Shown: positions 41,410 through 51,430, counted from the first letter of the stretch. The stretch: DNA of 54,018 bases from Arenibaculum pallidiluteum (GCF_017355985.1 NZ_JAFIQU010000029.1:1-54018); one strand, 5' to 3'. Notes: generated from the sequence alone by a model not told the origin. A program made the numbers and translations.

Positions 41410-43260
41410 CTAGGCCCCGCCGGCGCGCGCGGCCCTGCCGGGTTCCTGCTGGTCCTCGCGCCGCAGGCCGTTCGAGAGCTCCAGCGCCTGCTGCTCGAAG
41501 AGCCGGCGATAGATCCCGCCGTCCAGCCGGATCAGCGCATCATGCCGGCCCTGCTCCACGATCCGTCCGCGGTCGAAGACCAGCAGCCGGTCCAGCGCCC
41601 GCACGGTCGAGAGCCGGTGCGCGATCACGATCGTCGTGCGCCCGACCATCAGCCGCTCCATGGCCTGCTGCACGAGCAGCTCGGATTCGGAATCGAGGCT
41701 CGACGTCGCCTCGTCCAGCACCAGGATCGGGGCGTCGGCCAGGAAGGCCCGCGCGATCGCGACGCGCTGGCGCTCGCCACCCGAAAGCTTGACCCCGCGC
41801 TCGCCGACCAGCGTCTCGTATCCGTCCGGCAGCCGCGGGATGAAGTCGTGCGCCCCGGCAAGGCGCGCGGCCTGCTCGAGCTCCCTGCGCGAGGCGCCCG
41901 GACGCCCGTAGGCGATGTTCTCGGCCAGCGAACGGTGGAACAGGACGGGTTCCTGCTGGACGATCGCGATGCGCGCGCGCAGGGACGCCTGGGTCACCCG
42001 CGAGATGTCCTGCCCGTCGATCAGGATCCGCCCGCCGGTCGTGTCGTGCAGCCGCTGGATCAGCTTCACGAAGGTCGTCTTGCCGGACCCCGACCGCCCC
42101 ACCAGGCCCACCTTCTCTCCGGCCGCGATGGTGACCGACAAATTCTCGTAGAGCGGCGTCGCGTGCCCACGGTAGTGGAAGGTCACGTCCTGGAACTCGA
42201 CGCGCCCGTGCTCGATACGGATCGGCCGGGCCCCCGGGGCGTCCTCGATCCCGAGTGGTTGCCCGTACAGCGCCACCAGCTCCTCCATGTCGTTGACCGA
42301 GCGCTGGAGGTTCCGGATGTGCATGCCGACCTCGCGCAGGTATCCCTGCAGCACGAAGAAGGTCGTGAGCACGAAGGCGATGTCGCCGGCGGTGGCGAGC
42401 CCCTGGCTCCACAGCGCCAGCGCCGTGCCGAGAATGCCGCCGCGCAGCAGCACCAGGATGGCCGCCTGGGCCGTGCCGTTGTTGGTGCCGCGAATCCAGG
42501 CGCGCGCCGTGCGGCGGCTCCATGCCTCGACGACCCGCGCCAGCCGGCGGTCCTCGCGCTCCTCGGCGCCGAAGCCCTTCACCACGGCATTGCAGCTCAC
42601 GGCATCGGCCAGCGCCCCACCCATGCGGGTGTCCCAAGCATTGGCGGCCCGCGCCGCCGGGGCGACGTAGCCCAGCGATAGCGCGACCGTGGCGGCGACG
42701 TAGACGACCGACCCGAGGGCGACGATCGCGCCCATCACCGGCCACTGCCAACCCAGCAGCACCGTCGAGCCCACCAGCATCACGGTCGAAGGCAGCAGCG
42801 CCAGCAGGATCGTGTCGTTCAGCAGGTCGAGCGCCCACATGCCGCGGGTCACCTTGCGCACGGTGGACCCAGCGAAGCTGTTGGCGTGCCATTCCGACGA
42901 GAAGCGCTGCACCCGGTGGAACGTGCCCCGGACGATGTCCGACATCATCCGCAGCGTCAGCGCGGTGATCCCGAGATAGGCCAGGTGCCGCATCGCCATG
43001 GCCGCGACGCCGAGCCCCAGCAGCGCCAGGAACGCGCCCACCGCGGCATCCCAGGGCTCGGCCGCCGAGGGCGCGCCGGACGCCACCGCGTCGACCAGCC
43101 GGCCGGCATAGAGCGGTGTCAGGACGTCGGCGAGCGTGGTCAGCAGCATGGCGGCGCCGACGCCGAGCATGCGCCAGGGCTGCCTGCGCCAGTGCCCGGC
43201 GGCGAAGGCGAAGACGGTGCGGAACGCGCCCGCCCGGCGGTCGAGACGGAGTGACGTCAT
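41410..43260 (-). CDS. ABC exporter, fused membrane and ATPase domains
   Basis: A 616-residue half-transporter. The membrane domain (residues about 20-320) has six predicted helices; the ATPase has Walker A LVGRSGSGKTTFVKLIQRLH, Q-loop IVQQEPVLFHRSLAENIAYG, signature LSGGERQRVAIARAFLADAP, Walker B ILVLDEATSSLDSESE and the H-loop IAHRLSTV. The pattern WHANSFAGSTVRKVTRGMWA in the membrane domain suits the multidrug/lipid exporter group. It should act as a homodimer at the inner membrane exporting a hydrophobic substrate. The ATG at 43260 is taken as start; a promoter and a 14-residue leader ORF lie about 150-230 bases upstream. It ends one base from the tandem repeat array. Confidence 0.92.
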   Translation of the reverse strand: MTSLRLDRRAGAFRTVFAFAAGHWRRQPWRMLGVGAAMLLTTLADVLTPLYAGRLVDAVASGAPSAAEPWDAAVGAFLALLGLGVAAMAMRHLAYLGITALTLRMMSDIVRGTFHRVQRFSSEWHANSFAGSTVRKVTRGMWALDLLNDTILLALLPSTVMLVGSTVLLGWQWPVMGAIVALGSVVYVAATVALSLGYVAPAARAANAWDTRMGGALADAVSCNAVVKGFGAEEREDRRLARVVEAWSRRTARAWIRGTNNGTAQAAILVLLRGGILGTALALWSQGLATAGDIAFVLTTFFVLQGYLREVGMHIRNLQRSVNDMEELVALYGQPLGIEDAPGARPIRIEHGRVEFQDVTFHYRGHATPLYENLSVTIAAGEKVGLVGRSGSGKTTFVKLIQRLHDTTGGRILIDGQDISRVTQASLRARIAIVQQEPVLFHRSLAENIAYGRPGASRRELEQAARLAGAHDFIPRLPDGYETLVGERGVKLSGGERQRVAIARAFLADAPILVLDEATSSLDSESELLVQQAMERLMVGRTTIVIAHRLSTVRALDRLLVFDRGRIVEQGRHDALIRLDGGIYRRLFEQQALELSNGLRREDQQEPGRAARAGGA

Positions 43261-43410
43261 ATTGTTCCCGGGCGCGAGAACCGCGCCTGGTCCCGAAATC
43301 AGGTGACGGACGGCCCTCGGACGGAATGTCCTGGGCCAGCGACGATCAAGAAGCGAAGGGGATTTGGCGGCGAAAGCCCGGACCCGTCCGGATCGGGGCT
43401 GCGGCGTGCT

Positions 43411-43455
43411 CTAGGAGCGGCCGGATCGCCCAGGGACGACCATGCGTGATTTCAT
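43411..43455 (-). CDS. 14-residue leader ORF upstream of the ABC exporter
   Basis: On the minus strand, ATG at 43455 opens a 14-codon frame, MKSRMVVPGRSGRS, closed by TAG at 43413-43411. It is preceded by GGGAGGACCGC, a good ribosome binding site, and by a promoter-like sequence at 43517-43490. It ends about 150 bases before the exporter's ATG. Short basic leader ORFs of this kind often regulate exporters through ribosome stalling, so I list it as a candidate leader peptide. There is no other gene in 43261-43623. Confidence 0.5.
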   Translation of the reverse strand: MKSRMVVPGRSGRS

Positions 43456-43489
43456 GCGGTCCTCCCTGATCTGCGTTGCGAGGGGATCT

Positions 43490-43517
43490 TTATAGGGCAA
43501 AGCGGCCCGCCGGCCAA
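43490..43517 (-). promoter_or_regulatory. candidate promoter for the leader ORF and ABC exporter
   Basis: On the minus strand TTGGCC (43517-43512) and TATAAA (43495-43490) are separated by 16 bases (17 if CTTGGC is used). Transcription would start near 43483, about 30 bases before the leader ORF. Confidence 0.5.
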
Positions 43518-43623
43518 GGGGGGATCCGACGCCGCGGCGGTCCGCGGAACTTCCCTGCAAAACCGCTGGTCATTCCGCGCCCGATGTCCATAGTGCATCC
43601 CAGGTGGAATTGGATGGCGAAGC

Positions 43624-43968
43624 ATGCGCTTCCTGGTGCTGGAGAATGACGAGGACCAGGCCGAGCTGCTGTGCCAGCTTCTTCGGGACCTCGACCACGG
43701 CGTCTGCGGGATCGCGCGCTCGGCCCGGCAGGCCAGGACCCTGATCGCGCTCTCCAGGCCGAAGGCCCTTCTGGTCGACGTGGCGATGAGCGGCGCCATC
43801 GCGGTCGCGCGGGAAAGCTATCAGCGGGACGGGATCCGCTCCCTGTTCGTCGGCGGGATCGAGGACGAGGTGCTGATCCGCGGGCTGCAGCCGATCCAGC
43901 CCTACGGCTTCATCGCAAGGCCGATGCCGGTGCCGGATCCGCCGGCCTCGACCGGAGAGGCGGACTAA
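43624..43968 (+). CDS. degenerate stand-alone receiver-domain protein
   Basis: A 114-residue protein of receiver fold. Strand 1 ends FLVLENDEDQAELLCQLLRD; the candidate phosphoacceptor is the Asp in KALLVDVAMSG (about 52). The equivalent of CheY Asp13 is Asn (LEND) and the conserved Lys before the final helix is Arg (GFIARPMPVP), so phosphorylation is likely impaired. The C-terminal helix is cut short and replaced by a Pro-rich tail (PDPPASTGEAD). No kinase or output domain is adjacent. It is divergent from the exporter leader and converges with the oxidoreductase gene. Confidence 0.75.
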   Translation: MRFLVLENDEDQAELLCQLLRDLDHGVCGIARSARQARTLIALSRPKALLVDVAMSGAIAVARESYQRDGIRSLFVGGIEDEVLIRGLQPIQPYGFIARPMPVPDPPASTGEAD

Positions 43969-43993
43969 GGTCGAAGGGACCCAGAGCAGCGCC

Positions 43994-44011
43994 GGCAGCC
44001 CCGGGGCTGCC
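43994..44011. terminator. palindromic hairpin between convergent genes
   Basis: GGCAGCCCCGGGGCTGCC is a perfect 18-base palindrome in the 56-base gap between the receiver gene stop (43968) and the oxidoreductase stop (44025). It is flanked by GCC and AGC that extend the structure slightly. No T tract. Confidence 0.45.
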
Positions 44012-44024
44012 AGCACTGCCGGGC

Positions 44025-44948
44025 TCAAGCGACGGATACGATGATCTTGCCCCTCGCCCGGCCGGATTCCTGGTGCCGGAGCCCCGCATTCGCCTCCTGA
44101 AGCGTCATCTTGCGATCCACCAGGACCTTCAGGTCGCCTCTGTCGATCGCCTGCACGACCTGCTGCAGGCGGGGACCGTCGGATCGGTGGAAGACGAAGG
44201 CCGCCTTGACCTTGTGCGCCCTGGCGAGCGCCTCGTCGGGGGGCATGGTGGTCGCGACGAGAATGCCGCCGGAACGCAGCACACCGAACGAGAGCTGCTG
44301 CGTCTCGCCGCCAGCCGTGTCGAGCACGACATCCGTATCGGACACCCGCTCGGCAAAGCGCTCCGAGCGGTAGTCGATTACCCGGTCCGCGCCGAGGCGG
44401 CGGGCGATCTCGATCCCCTCGCCCGAGGCGGTTGCGATCACGCGTGCCCCGGCGGCGCGGGCGAACTGGATGGCGAAGCTGCCGACGCCGCCGGCACCGG
44501 CATGCACCAGGACAGTCTGGCCGCGCCGGAGCCGCGCGATCTCGAACAGCGCCTGCCAGGCGGTCCCGGCCGCGGTCGGGATCCCCGCCGCCTCGTCGAG
44601 CGGCATGGCGCTGGGAACGGCGGCCAGATCGGCGGCGGGCACGGCCACGAACTCGGCCAGGGCACCGCCGCGGGTGGGGTCCAGGCGCGCGACGACGGGA
44701 TCGCCCCTGCGCCAGCGGGATCCAAGCGGTCCCGGATGCTCGACGGTGCCGGCCAGGTCGGTTCCCATGGTGTAGGGGAAGCCCAGGGGGAAGAACTCCC
44801 GCATGGCGCCCCGGAGCAGCTTCACGTCGAGGGGGTTCAGGCTGGCCGCCCTGACGCGGACGAGGACCTCGTCCGCACCGGTCTCGGGCACCGGCACCTC
44901 CTCGAACGCCGGCGCCGCGTCGTAGCCGTGGATGCGCAGGGTCCTCAT
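44025..44948 (-). CDS. NADP-dependent zinc-free medium-chain oxidoreductase (quinone oxidoreductase-like)
   Basis: A 307-residue MDR-family enzyme. The catalytic N-terminal domain has VRVRAASLNPLDVKLLRGAM and PYTMGTDLAGTVEHPG; the nucleotide-binding domain has LVHAGAGGVGSFAIQFARAA, GARVIATASGEG and DYRSERFAERV, i.e. the quinone oxidoreductase group without the zinc cysteines. It reduces quinones or enones with NADPH. Its ATG overlaps the stop of the SnoaL-like gene (ATGA, 44945-44948), so the two form an operon divergent from the LysR gene at 45550. Likely role: detoxification or modification of a small aromatic compound. Confidence 0.88.
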   Translation of the reverse strand: MRTLRIHGYDAAPAFEEVPVPETGADEVLVRVRAASLNPLDVKLLRGAMREFFPLGFPYTMGTDLAGTVEHPGPLGSRWRRGDPVVARLDPTRGGALAEFVAVPAADLAAVPSAMPLDEAAGIPTAAGTAWQALFEIARLRRGQTVLVHAGAGGVGSFAIQFARAAGARVIATASGEGIEIARRLGADRVIDYRSERFAERVSDTDVVLDTAGGETQQLSFGVLRSGGILVATTMPPDEALARAHKVKAAFVFHRSDGPRLQQVVQAIDRGDLKVLVDRKMTLQEANAGLRHQESGRARGKIIVSVA

Positions 44949-45424
44949 CGGGCGGCCTCCCCGTCGTAGCCCGCGGGGCGGACGGGCCAGGCTCCGACCT
45001 GGGACAGCCATCCGAACCAGTCCTCGAGGTGCCAGGTGCGCGTCACCTTGCCCTCGGCGATGTGGTGGAACTCGTGGATCGGTATCCGGAAGGCGCGGCC
45101 GGTCGGCGCGATGCCGAACCACTGGCCGGTATGACGGCCGGTGATCACGGCCCGCACCGCCGCGCGGCCCGAAGCGCCGATGATCTCGTGCACGGTGATC
45201 CTCAGGTCCTGGAACGCGCCCGCGAACTCCCGGATCAGCGGCTTCATGCCGTCGCGGCCGGGCTGCTGGTGCGGGGCCAGCGGAATGTCTTGCCAGTCGG
45301 CCGCGACGGCCTCGTCGAGAAGATCGGGATCGTTCTCGCTGAAGGCGCGATAGAGCGTCTCGACCGCACGGCGCTCCTCCGGCGAAACGCCGTGGACCTG
45401 CAGCTCCTGATCGTTGCTGTCCAT
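44945..45424 (-). CDS. SnoaL-like/NTF2-fold ester cyclase family protein
   Basis: A 159-residue protein of the NTF2-like superfamily. It shows VETLYRAFSENDPDLLDEAV, AADWQDIPLAPHQQPG, and the later AVITGRHTGQWFGIAPTGRA followed by FRIPIHEFHHIAEGKVTRTW and HLEDWFGWLSQVG, the usual SnoaL polyketide-cyclase-like order. Start ATG 45424 follows GGAGGACAGG; an upstream ATG at 45439 is possible. It is the first gene of a two-gene unit with the oxidoreductase and is divergent from a LysR regulator. Such proteins catalyse aldol-type cyclisations or isomerisations, but many are uncharacterised. Confidence 0.82.
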   Translation of the reverse strand: MDSNDQELQVHGVSPEERRAVETLYRAFSENDPDLLDEAVAADWQDIPLAPHQQPGRDGMKPLIREFAGAFQDLRITVHEIIGASGRAAVRAVITGRHTGQWFGIAPTGRAFRIPIHEFHHIAEGKVTRTWHLEDWFGWLSQVGAWPVRPAGYDGEAAR

Positions 45425-45549
45425 CCTGTCCTCCTTCATGGCGCCCTCGACGGCATCAGCATCAGCGCCGCGGTGGCTCCCGGGACCAGATCTAGGCCGC
45501 CCCCGCACATCATTGAAATTGATATGCAGTATGCGCCATCATCCATTTC

Positions 45550-46464
45550 ATGGATCTTCATGGCATAGACCTGAACCTGCTCGTCGCCTTCGATGCGCTG
45601 ATGGCCGAGAGGAGCGTCACCCGGGCCGGGACGCGGATCGGCCGCACCCAGCCCGCCATGAGCGCGGCGCTGGCGCGGCTGCGGAGCCTTCTGAAGGACG
45701 AGCTGTTCATCCGCGGACCCGATGGCCTGCAGCCCACCCCGCGCGCGCTCGACTTGGCCGAGCCGCTCGGGCACGCGCTCGCGCAGATCCAGCGGACCCT
45801 TGAGTTCACGCAGGCTTTCGATCCATCGACATCGGCCGCGACCTTTTCGCTGGGCCTCTCGGACCACCCGACCTTCGTGCTGCTGCCGCGCCTGCTCGAG
45901 GCGCTGCGGGTCCAAGCACCCGGCGTCACCCTTCGCGTGCGCAACTTCTCGGCACGCGACGATGCGATCACGTTGCTGGATTCAGGCGCGGTCGATCTGA
46001 CCGTCGGGGTTCCCCCGAGCCCGGCGGGGCGGATCCTGAGCCGGCCGCTCTTCGAGGAACGCTTCGTCTGCATCCTGCGCAGGGACCATCCGGCTGCGCA
46101 GGCGCCGCTGGACCTCGATGCGTTCCTTGCGCTGCCCCACCTGCTGGTCTCGCCCGAGAACGACAGGTTCGGACGGGTCGACGCCGCCCTTGCCAGGCTG
46201 GGGCTGAAACGGCGCCTGGCGCTGACGCTTCCTCACATGTACGCGGCGCCCTTGCTGATCGCCCGCTCGGACATGATAGCCACCCTGCTGGAAGGCGTGA
46301 TCCCGGCATCCGGGCAAGCCGACGGGCTGCGTGTCCTGCCGCCGCCGGTCGCGCTGGAGCCCGTGCCGTTCGTCCTGTCCTGGCACCGCCGCAACGACGC
46401 CCACCCCGCGCAACGCTGGTTCAGGAACTGCATCGCCTCGCTGCCGGCCGCGCCGGCAGCCTGA
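45550..46464 (+). CDS. LysR-family transcriptional regulator, NodD/LeuO-like subgroup
   Basis: A 304-residue regulator. The N-terminus LHGIDLNLLVAFDALMAERS followed by TRAGTRIGRTQPAMSAALAR is typical of the NodD/NahR/LeuO-like LysR branch, whose members have ...DLNLL..F..L....... The effector domain runs from about 88, with FSLGLSDHPTFVLLPRLLEA. The 125-base gap to the divergent SnoaL-like gene should contain its operator, and includes ATTGAAATTGATATGCAG, an AT-richer box with a TTGA repeat. Predicted to induce the SnoaL-oxidoreductase operon in response to an aromatic or similar compound. It converges with ldh. Confidence 0.9.
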   Translation: MDLHGIDLNLLVAFDALMAERSVTRAGTRIGRTQPAMSAALARLRSLLKDELFIRGPDGLQPTPRALDLAEPLGHALAQIQRTLEFTQAFDPSTSAATFSLGLSDHPTFVLLPRLLEALRVQAPGVTLRVRNFSARDDAITLLDSGAVDLTVGVPPSPAGRILSRPLFEERFVCILRRDHPAAQAPLDLDAFLALPHLLVSPENDRFGRVDAALARLGLKRRLALTLPHMYAAPLLIARSDMIATLLEGVIPASGQADGLRVLPPPVALEPVPFVLSWHRRNDAHPAQRWFRNCIASLPAAPAA

Positions 46465-46489
46465 CGAACGGGGTCGTCGCGACGGGGCG

Positions 46490-48165
<1,676 letters not shown>

Positions 48166-48332
48166 GCGCCGCCCCGGCAGGCCTGCAACCGTGGCGGTGT
48201 ACGGGGCCGCGTTGTCCTCTCGCGCGCGGCGCTGGCGCCTGCGGCCCGAGAGGCGCCGAGCGCCTGCCCGTCCATCGCCGAAACCCGCGGAAATCCTGGG
48301 GTTCCGTGGCGTCCACACGGCGGGATTGCGAC

Positions 48333-48361
48333 TTGACAGGGTCCGGACCGGACCGTATGGT
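48333..48361 (+). promoter_or_regulatory. sigma-70-type promoter of the ATP synthase Fo operon
   Basis: TTGACA (48333-48338) and TATGGT (48356-48361) are separated by exactly 17 bases, the best promoter match in the window, 50 bases upstream of the atpI ATG. The spacer holds two copies of GTCCGGACCG-like sequence. Confidence 0.75.
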
Positions 48362-48410
48362 GCCGCCGCTTTCGGGCGGCTGGGGGCCGACCGAGCGGTG
48401 GAGTGCGGCC

Positions 48411-48758
48411 ATGAGCGATGATCGCCCCCCGTCTCTGGACGACCTTGACGCCCGATTGCGGAAGGCGCGTGAGCGCAGTGCCCCGCCCGTCGAGGCACAG
48501 GCGCGTGACGGAGTGCCGCACTCGGCCTTCGGCATCGCCTTCCGGATCGGGATCGAACTGGTCGCTGCCCTGGTTGTGGGTCTTGCGATCGGGCTCCTTT
48601 TCGATCGGTGGCTGGAAACCGGTCCCTGGGGTCTGTTGGCAGGTCTGCTGCTGGGCTTCGGGGCGGGGATCATGAATGTGTACCGGGCCGTGAACGGCCT
48701 TGGCATGGCGGTGGGCTACCGCCGCGAGCCGGGGCAAGGGAACGGACCGGAGGCATAA
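48411..48758 (+). CDS. atpI: ATP synthase protein I (AtpI)
   Basis: A 115-residue protein. The N-terminal 55 residues are polar ([20 protein letters not shown]), followed by two membrane helices: [20 protein letters not shown] and [20 protein letters not shown], the classic AtpI_gate pattern seen at the head of Fo operons. AtpI helps assemble the c-ring and may affect Mg transport. The first codon follows a strong promoter by 50 bases. It leads atpB by 42 bases. Confidence 0.92.
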   Translation: MSDDRPPSLDDLDARLRKARERSAPPVEAQARDGVPHSAFGIAFRIGIELVAALVVGLAIGLLFDRWLETGPWGLLAGLLLGFGAGIMNVYRAVNGLGMAVGYRREPGQGNGPEA

Positions 48759-48799
48759 CGAGAAGCTGGCGCAGAACCCAAGCCCGGAGAGACCATCCC

Positions 48800-49543
48800 G
48801 TGGATCCGCTTCACCAGTTCCAGATCCGGCCAATCGTTCCGATCCGCATCGGCGGCCTGGATCTCTCCTTCACGAACTCGGCGCTGTTCATGGTGGTGGC
48901 GGTGCTGCTGGTGACGGCGCTGCTGGTCTACGGCATGCGCGGGCGGGCGCTGGTCCCAGGCCGCCTCCAGTCCGCAGCCGAGCTCTTCTACGAATTCATC
49001 GCGAACATGGTGCGCGAGAACGCCGGTCCCGACGCCCGGCGCTACTTCCCCTTCGTGTTCTCGCTGTTCATGTTCATCCTGGTCGGAAACATGCTGGGCA
49101 TGATCCCCGGCGCCTTCACCTTCACGAGCCACATCATCGTCACCTTCGCGCTGGCGCTGACGGTGTTCGCCTTCGTGACCCTGCTGGGCCTGGTGAAGCA
49201 CGGGCTGCATTTCTTCAGCCTGTTCATGCCGAGCGGCGCGCCCCTGGTGCTCGCGCCGCTGCTGATCCCGATCGAGATCATCTCCTACCTGTCCCGCCCG
49301 GTCAGCCTGTCCGTCCGACTTTTCGCGAACATGCTGGCGGGCCACACGATGCTGAAGGTCTTCGCCAGCTTCACCGCCCTGCTGGGCGGCGCGCTGGGGG
49401 CCTCCGGCTTCGCGATCGGGATCCTGCCGCTTCTGGTCAATATCGGCCTGATCGGCTTCGAGATCCTGGTGGCGTTCCTGCAGGCCTACGTCTTCACCCT
49501 GCTGACCTGCCTCTACATCCGCGACGCGCTCGAACTGCACTGA
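48800..49543 (+). CDS. atpB: ATP synthase subunit a
   Basis: A 247-residue membrane protein starting at GTG 48800 ([18 protein letters not shown]); the longer open frame is shadow. Five to six helices; the half-channel and essential Arg lie in [20 protein letters not shown] (Arg about 169), and the last helices have [20 protein letters not shown]. It forms the proton path of Fo against the c-ring. Typical alphaproteobacterial length. Part of the atpI-atpB-atpE-b'-b operon. Confidence 0.95.
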   Translation: MDPLHQFQIRPIVPIRIGGLDLSFTNSALFMVVAVLLVTALLVYGMRGRALVPGRLQSAAELFYEFIANMVRENAGPDARRYFPFVFSLFMFILVGNMLGMIPGAFTFTSHIIVTFALALTVFAFVTLLGLVKHGLHFFSLFMPSGAPLVLAPLLIPIEIISYLSRPVSLSVRLFANMLAGHTMLKVFASFTALLGGALGASGFAIGILPLLVNIGLIGFEILVAFLQAYVFTLLTCLYIRDALELH

Positions 49544-49599
49544 GCGCCGTCCGGCCCCGCCAACCCACCCTCAGCTTTTCTCAGGAGAGGTATTCTACC

Positions 49600-49824
49600 A
49601 TGGAAGCAGAAGCCGCTAAGTACATCGGAGCCGGCCTCGCGGTCTTCGCGCTGTTCGGTGTCGGCCTGGGCATCGGCAACATCTTCTCGACGCTGATCGC
49701 CTCGGTCGCCCGCAACCCCGCCGCGCGCGCCCAGGTCTTCCCGATCGGCATTCTCGGCTTCGCGCTGACGGAAGCCGTTGCGCTCTTCGCGCTCGTCATC
49801 GCGTTCCTGATCCTCTTCACCTGA
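49600..49824 (+). CDS. atpE: ATP synthase subunit c
   Basis: A 74-residue hairpin protein: [20 protein letters not shown], the glycine-rich helix [20 protein letters not shown], then the loop [13 protein letters not shown], and the second helix with the proton-carrying Glu in [20 protein letters not shown]. The Glu (not Asp) and the loop RNP are as usual in alphaproteobacteria. AGGAGAGG lies ahead of the ATG. It forms the rotor ring. Confidence 0.96.
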   Translation: MEAEAAKYIGAGLAVFALFGVGLGIGNIFSTLIASVARNPAARAQVFPIGILGFALTEAVALFALVIAFLILFT

Positions 49825-49930
49825 GCCGGACCCCGTCCGGCTCCTGCACGGGTGGCGCACGTCCCGGCGGCCGGGCTCCTTCGCGAGTCCGGCTGCCGGT
49901 GGGCGCGCCCTCAGCCTCAGGGGACCCCGA

Positions 49931-50554
49931 ATGCCCACACCGCAGCCCCGCTTCCGGGCGGGCAGGCTGACCGGGCTGGCGGCCGCGGCCGGAACGGCGC
50001 TGACCCTCTGGGCCGGCGCCGCCCTCGCGGCGGACCCGGTCGAAGGCGAACACGCCGGCGGCCTGCCGCAGCTCGACCCGTCGACCTTTCCGCCCCAGCT
50101 CGTCTGGCTGGCGATCAGTTTCGCGGCGCTCTACCTCCTGATGTCGAAGGTGGCCCTGCCGAAGGTCGGCGAGATCGTCGAGCAGCGCCAGGACCGCATC
50201 ACCTCGGATCTCGAGAAGGCGCAGTCCATGCGCGACGAGGCCGGGTCGGTCATCTCTTCCTATGAAAAGGCGATCGCCGACGCGCGTGCGCAGGCCCAGG
50301 CCGCCATGGCCAAGGCCAGCACCGAGATCAGCCAGAGCCAGTCGGCCCGCCAGTCCGCCTTCGCGGCCGATGCCGCGGTGAAGGCCAAGGCCGCCGAGGA
50401 GCGGATCGCCGCCGCCCGCGACCAGGCCGTCACGAACGTGCGCTCGGTTGCGGTGGAGGTCGTCCAGGCGGCCGCCGAGCGGGTCGCCGGCGTGCGCGTC
50501 GACGCCTCCGAGGCGGATGCCGCGGTCGGCGCCAGCATGGTCGGGAGGGCCTGA
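49931..50554 (+). CDS. atpF2: ATP synthase subunit b' (second b-type stator subunit)
   Basis: A 207-residue protein. A leader of about 55 residues contains a hydrophobic signal-like stretch (LTGLAAAAGTALTLWAGAAL) followed by the true anchor helix FPPQLVWLAISFAALYLLMS and the long amphipathic stator helix (VGEIVEQRQDRITSDLEKAQ onward). The cleavable-looking leader is typical for alphaproteobacterial b'. It pairs with the b subunit encoded next, the two genes overlapping at TGATG (50552-50556). Confidence 0.92.
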   Translation: MPTPQPRFRAGRLTGLAAAAGTALTLWAGAALAADPVEGEHAGGLPQLDPSTFPPQLVWLAISFAALYLLMSKVALPKVGEIVEQRQDRITSDLEKAQSMRDEAGSVISSYEKAIADARAQAQAAMAKASTEISQSQSARQSAFAADAAVKAKAAEERIAAARDQAVTNVRSVAVEVVQAAAERVAGVRVDASEADAAVGASMVGRA

Positions 50555-51036
50555 TGTTCTTCGTACCCGAGTTCTGGGTCGCCGTCGCCTTCGTCGTCTT
50601 CGTGGTCCTCGTCTTCCGCAAGGCCAAGACCATCATCCTGAGCACGCTGGATGAGCGTGCCGAGAAGATCCGCCGCGAGCTCGAGGAGGCCCAGCGCCTG
50701 CGCGAGGAGGCCCAGGCCCTGCTGGCGCAGTCCCAGCGCAAGCAGCGCGAGGCCCTGAAGGAGGCCGAGGACATCGTCGCCCACGCCCGGGACGAGGCCG
50801 AGCGGCTGCGCCGCACGGCCGAGACCGAGATGGAGGAGCACATCCGGCGCCGCGAGGCCCAGGCGGTCGACAAGATCGCCCAGGCCGAGGCGAGCGCGCT
50901 GCAGCAGGTCCGCGACATGACCGTCGACATCGCGATCGACGCCACCCGCCGGATCCTGACGGAGCGGATGGACGAGCGCCAATCGTCCGCCCTGGTCGAA
51001 GAGTCGATCCGCGAGCTGCCCAAGAATCTGCACTGA
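50554..51036 (+). CDS. atpF: ATP synthase subunit b
   Basis: A 160-residue stator subunit. The N-terminal anchor FVPEFWVAVAFVVFVVLVFR is followed by a long charged coiled coil (ERAEKIRRELEEAQRLREEA, RKQREALKEAEDIVAHARDE) and the C-terminal F1-contact part. It heterodimerises with b'. Start ATG overlaps the upstream stop. A strong terminator 25 bases after the stop ends the operon; the F1 genes (atpHAGDC) are elsewhere, as is normal for alphaproteobacteria. Confidence 0.95.
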   Translation: MFFVPEFWVAVAFVVFVVLVFRKAKTIILSTLDERAEKIRRELEEAQRLREEAQALLAQSQRKQREALKEAEDIVAHARDEAERLRRTAETEMEEHIRRREAQAVDKIAQAEASALQQVRDMTVDIAIDATRRILTERMDERQSSALVEESIRELPKNLH

Positions 51037-51061
51037 CCGTTCGCGGTCGGGACGGTTTGCG

Positions 51062-51092
51062 AAAGGGACGCTTCGGCGTCCCTTTTTCTTTT
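51062..51092 (+). terminator. intrinsic terminator of the ATP synthase Fo operon
   Basis: AAAGGGACGC pairs with GCGTCCCTTT around the stable TTCG loop and is followed by TTCTTTT. Textbook Rho-independent terminator, 26 bases after the atpF stop. Confidence 0.95.
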
Positions 51093-51257
51093 CCGGCCCC
51101 GAGCCGCGCCCTCCCGGCGGGCGCCCGACTTCCGGAGGCCGGCGCCACCAGCACGACCGGAAAATACCGGGAAAATCGTGGTATCCCGGGAACCAGCCGG
51201 CCGCCGCGGCCGTTCCTCGCGCAGGTAATCGTGCCAAGGATCCCGTCGCCCGATCGC

Positions 51258-51430
51258 TAGAGTTCTGGGATCCACGAGTAACCGGCTCGGTCCGGCGCCG
51301 CCGGGTCCTTTCGTTGGTCAAGGCGCCGGGGCTGGGAAGTCCGCTTCCCACCCCCCCCAGTATCCCTAGCCTCTCGATGTTAGCCTCGTACTGACGCGGC
51401 GCTCCCTTCCCGGGGGCGCCGCTTTTTCTT
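51258..51430 (+). ncRNA. candidate structured RNA between two terminators
   Basis: The 300 bases between the atp terminator (ends 51092) and a second intrinsic terminator (51396-51430) hold no plausible protein gene on the plus strand, so a separate transcript must end at the second one. Visible structure: GGGAAG-TCCG-CTTCCC hairpin (51334-51349), a run of eight C (51351-51358), an outer pairing CAGTA/TACTG (51358-51362 with 51389-51393) enclosing TATCCCTAGCC..TTAGCC, then the terminator stem. The C run could pair with G-rich ribosome binding sites. The 5' boundary is a guess. An attenuated leader of the downstream FAD-oxidoreductase gene (starts 136 bases later) is the alternative. Confidence 0.5.
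51396..51430 (+). terminator. strong intrinsic terminator downstream of gene-free region
   Basis: GCGGCGCTCCC (51396-51406) pairs with GGGGGCGCCGC (51412-51422) with one G-U pair, loop TTCCC, followed by TTTTTCTT. No protein gene precedes it on this strand after the atp operon terminator. Confidence 0.92.

Noticed and set aside
51258..51430. 6S RNA, SRP RNA or tmRNA as identity of the inter-terminator RNA
   Set aside because: None of the conserved cores or end pairings of these RNAs that I know can be found here.
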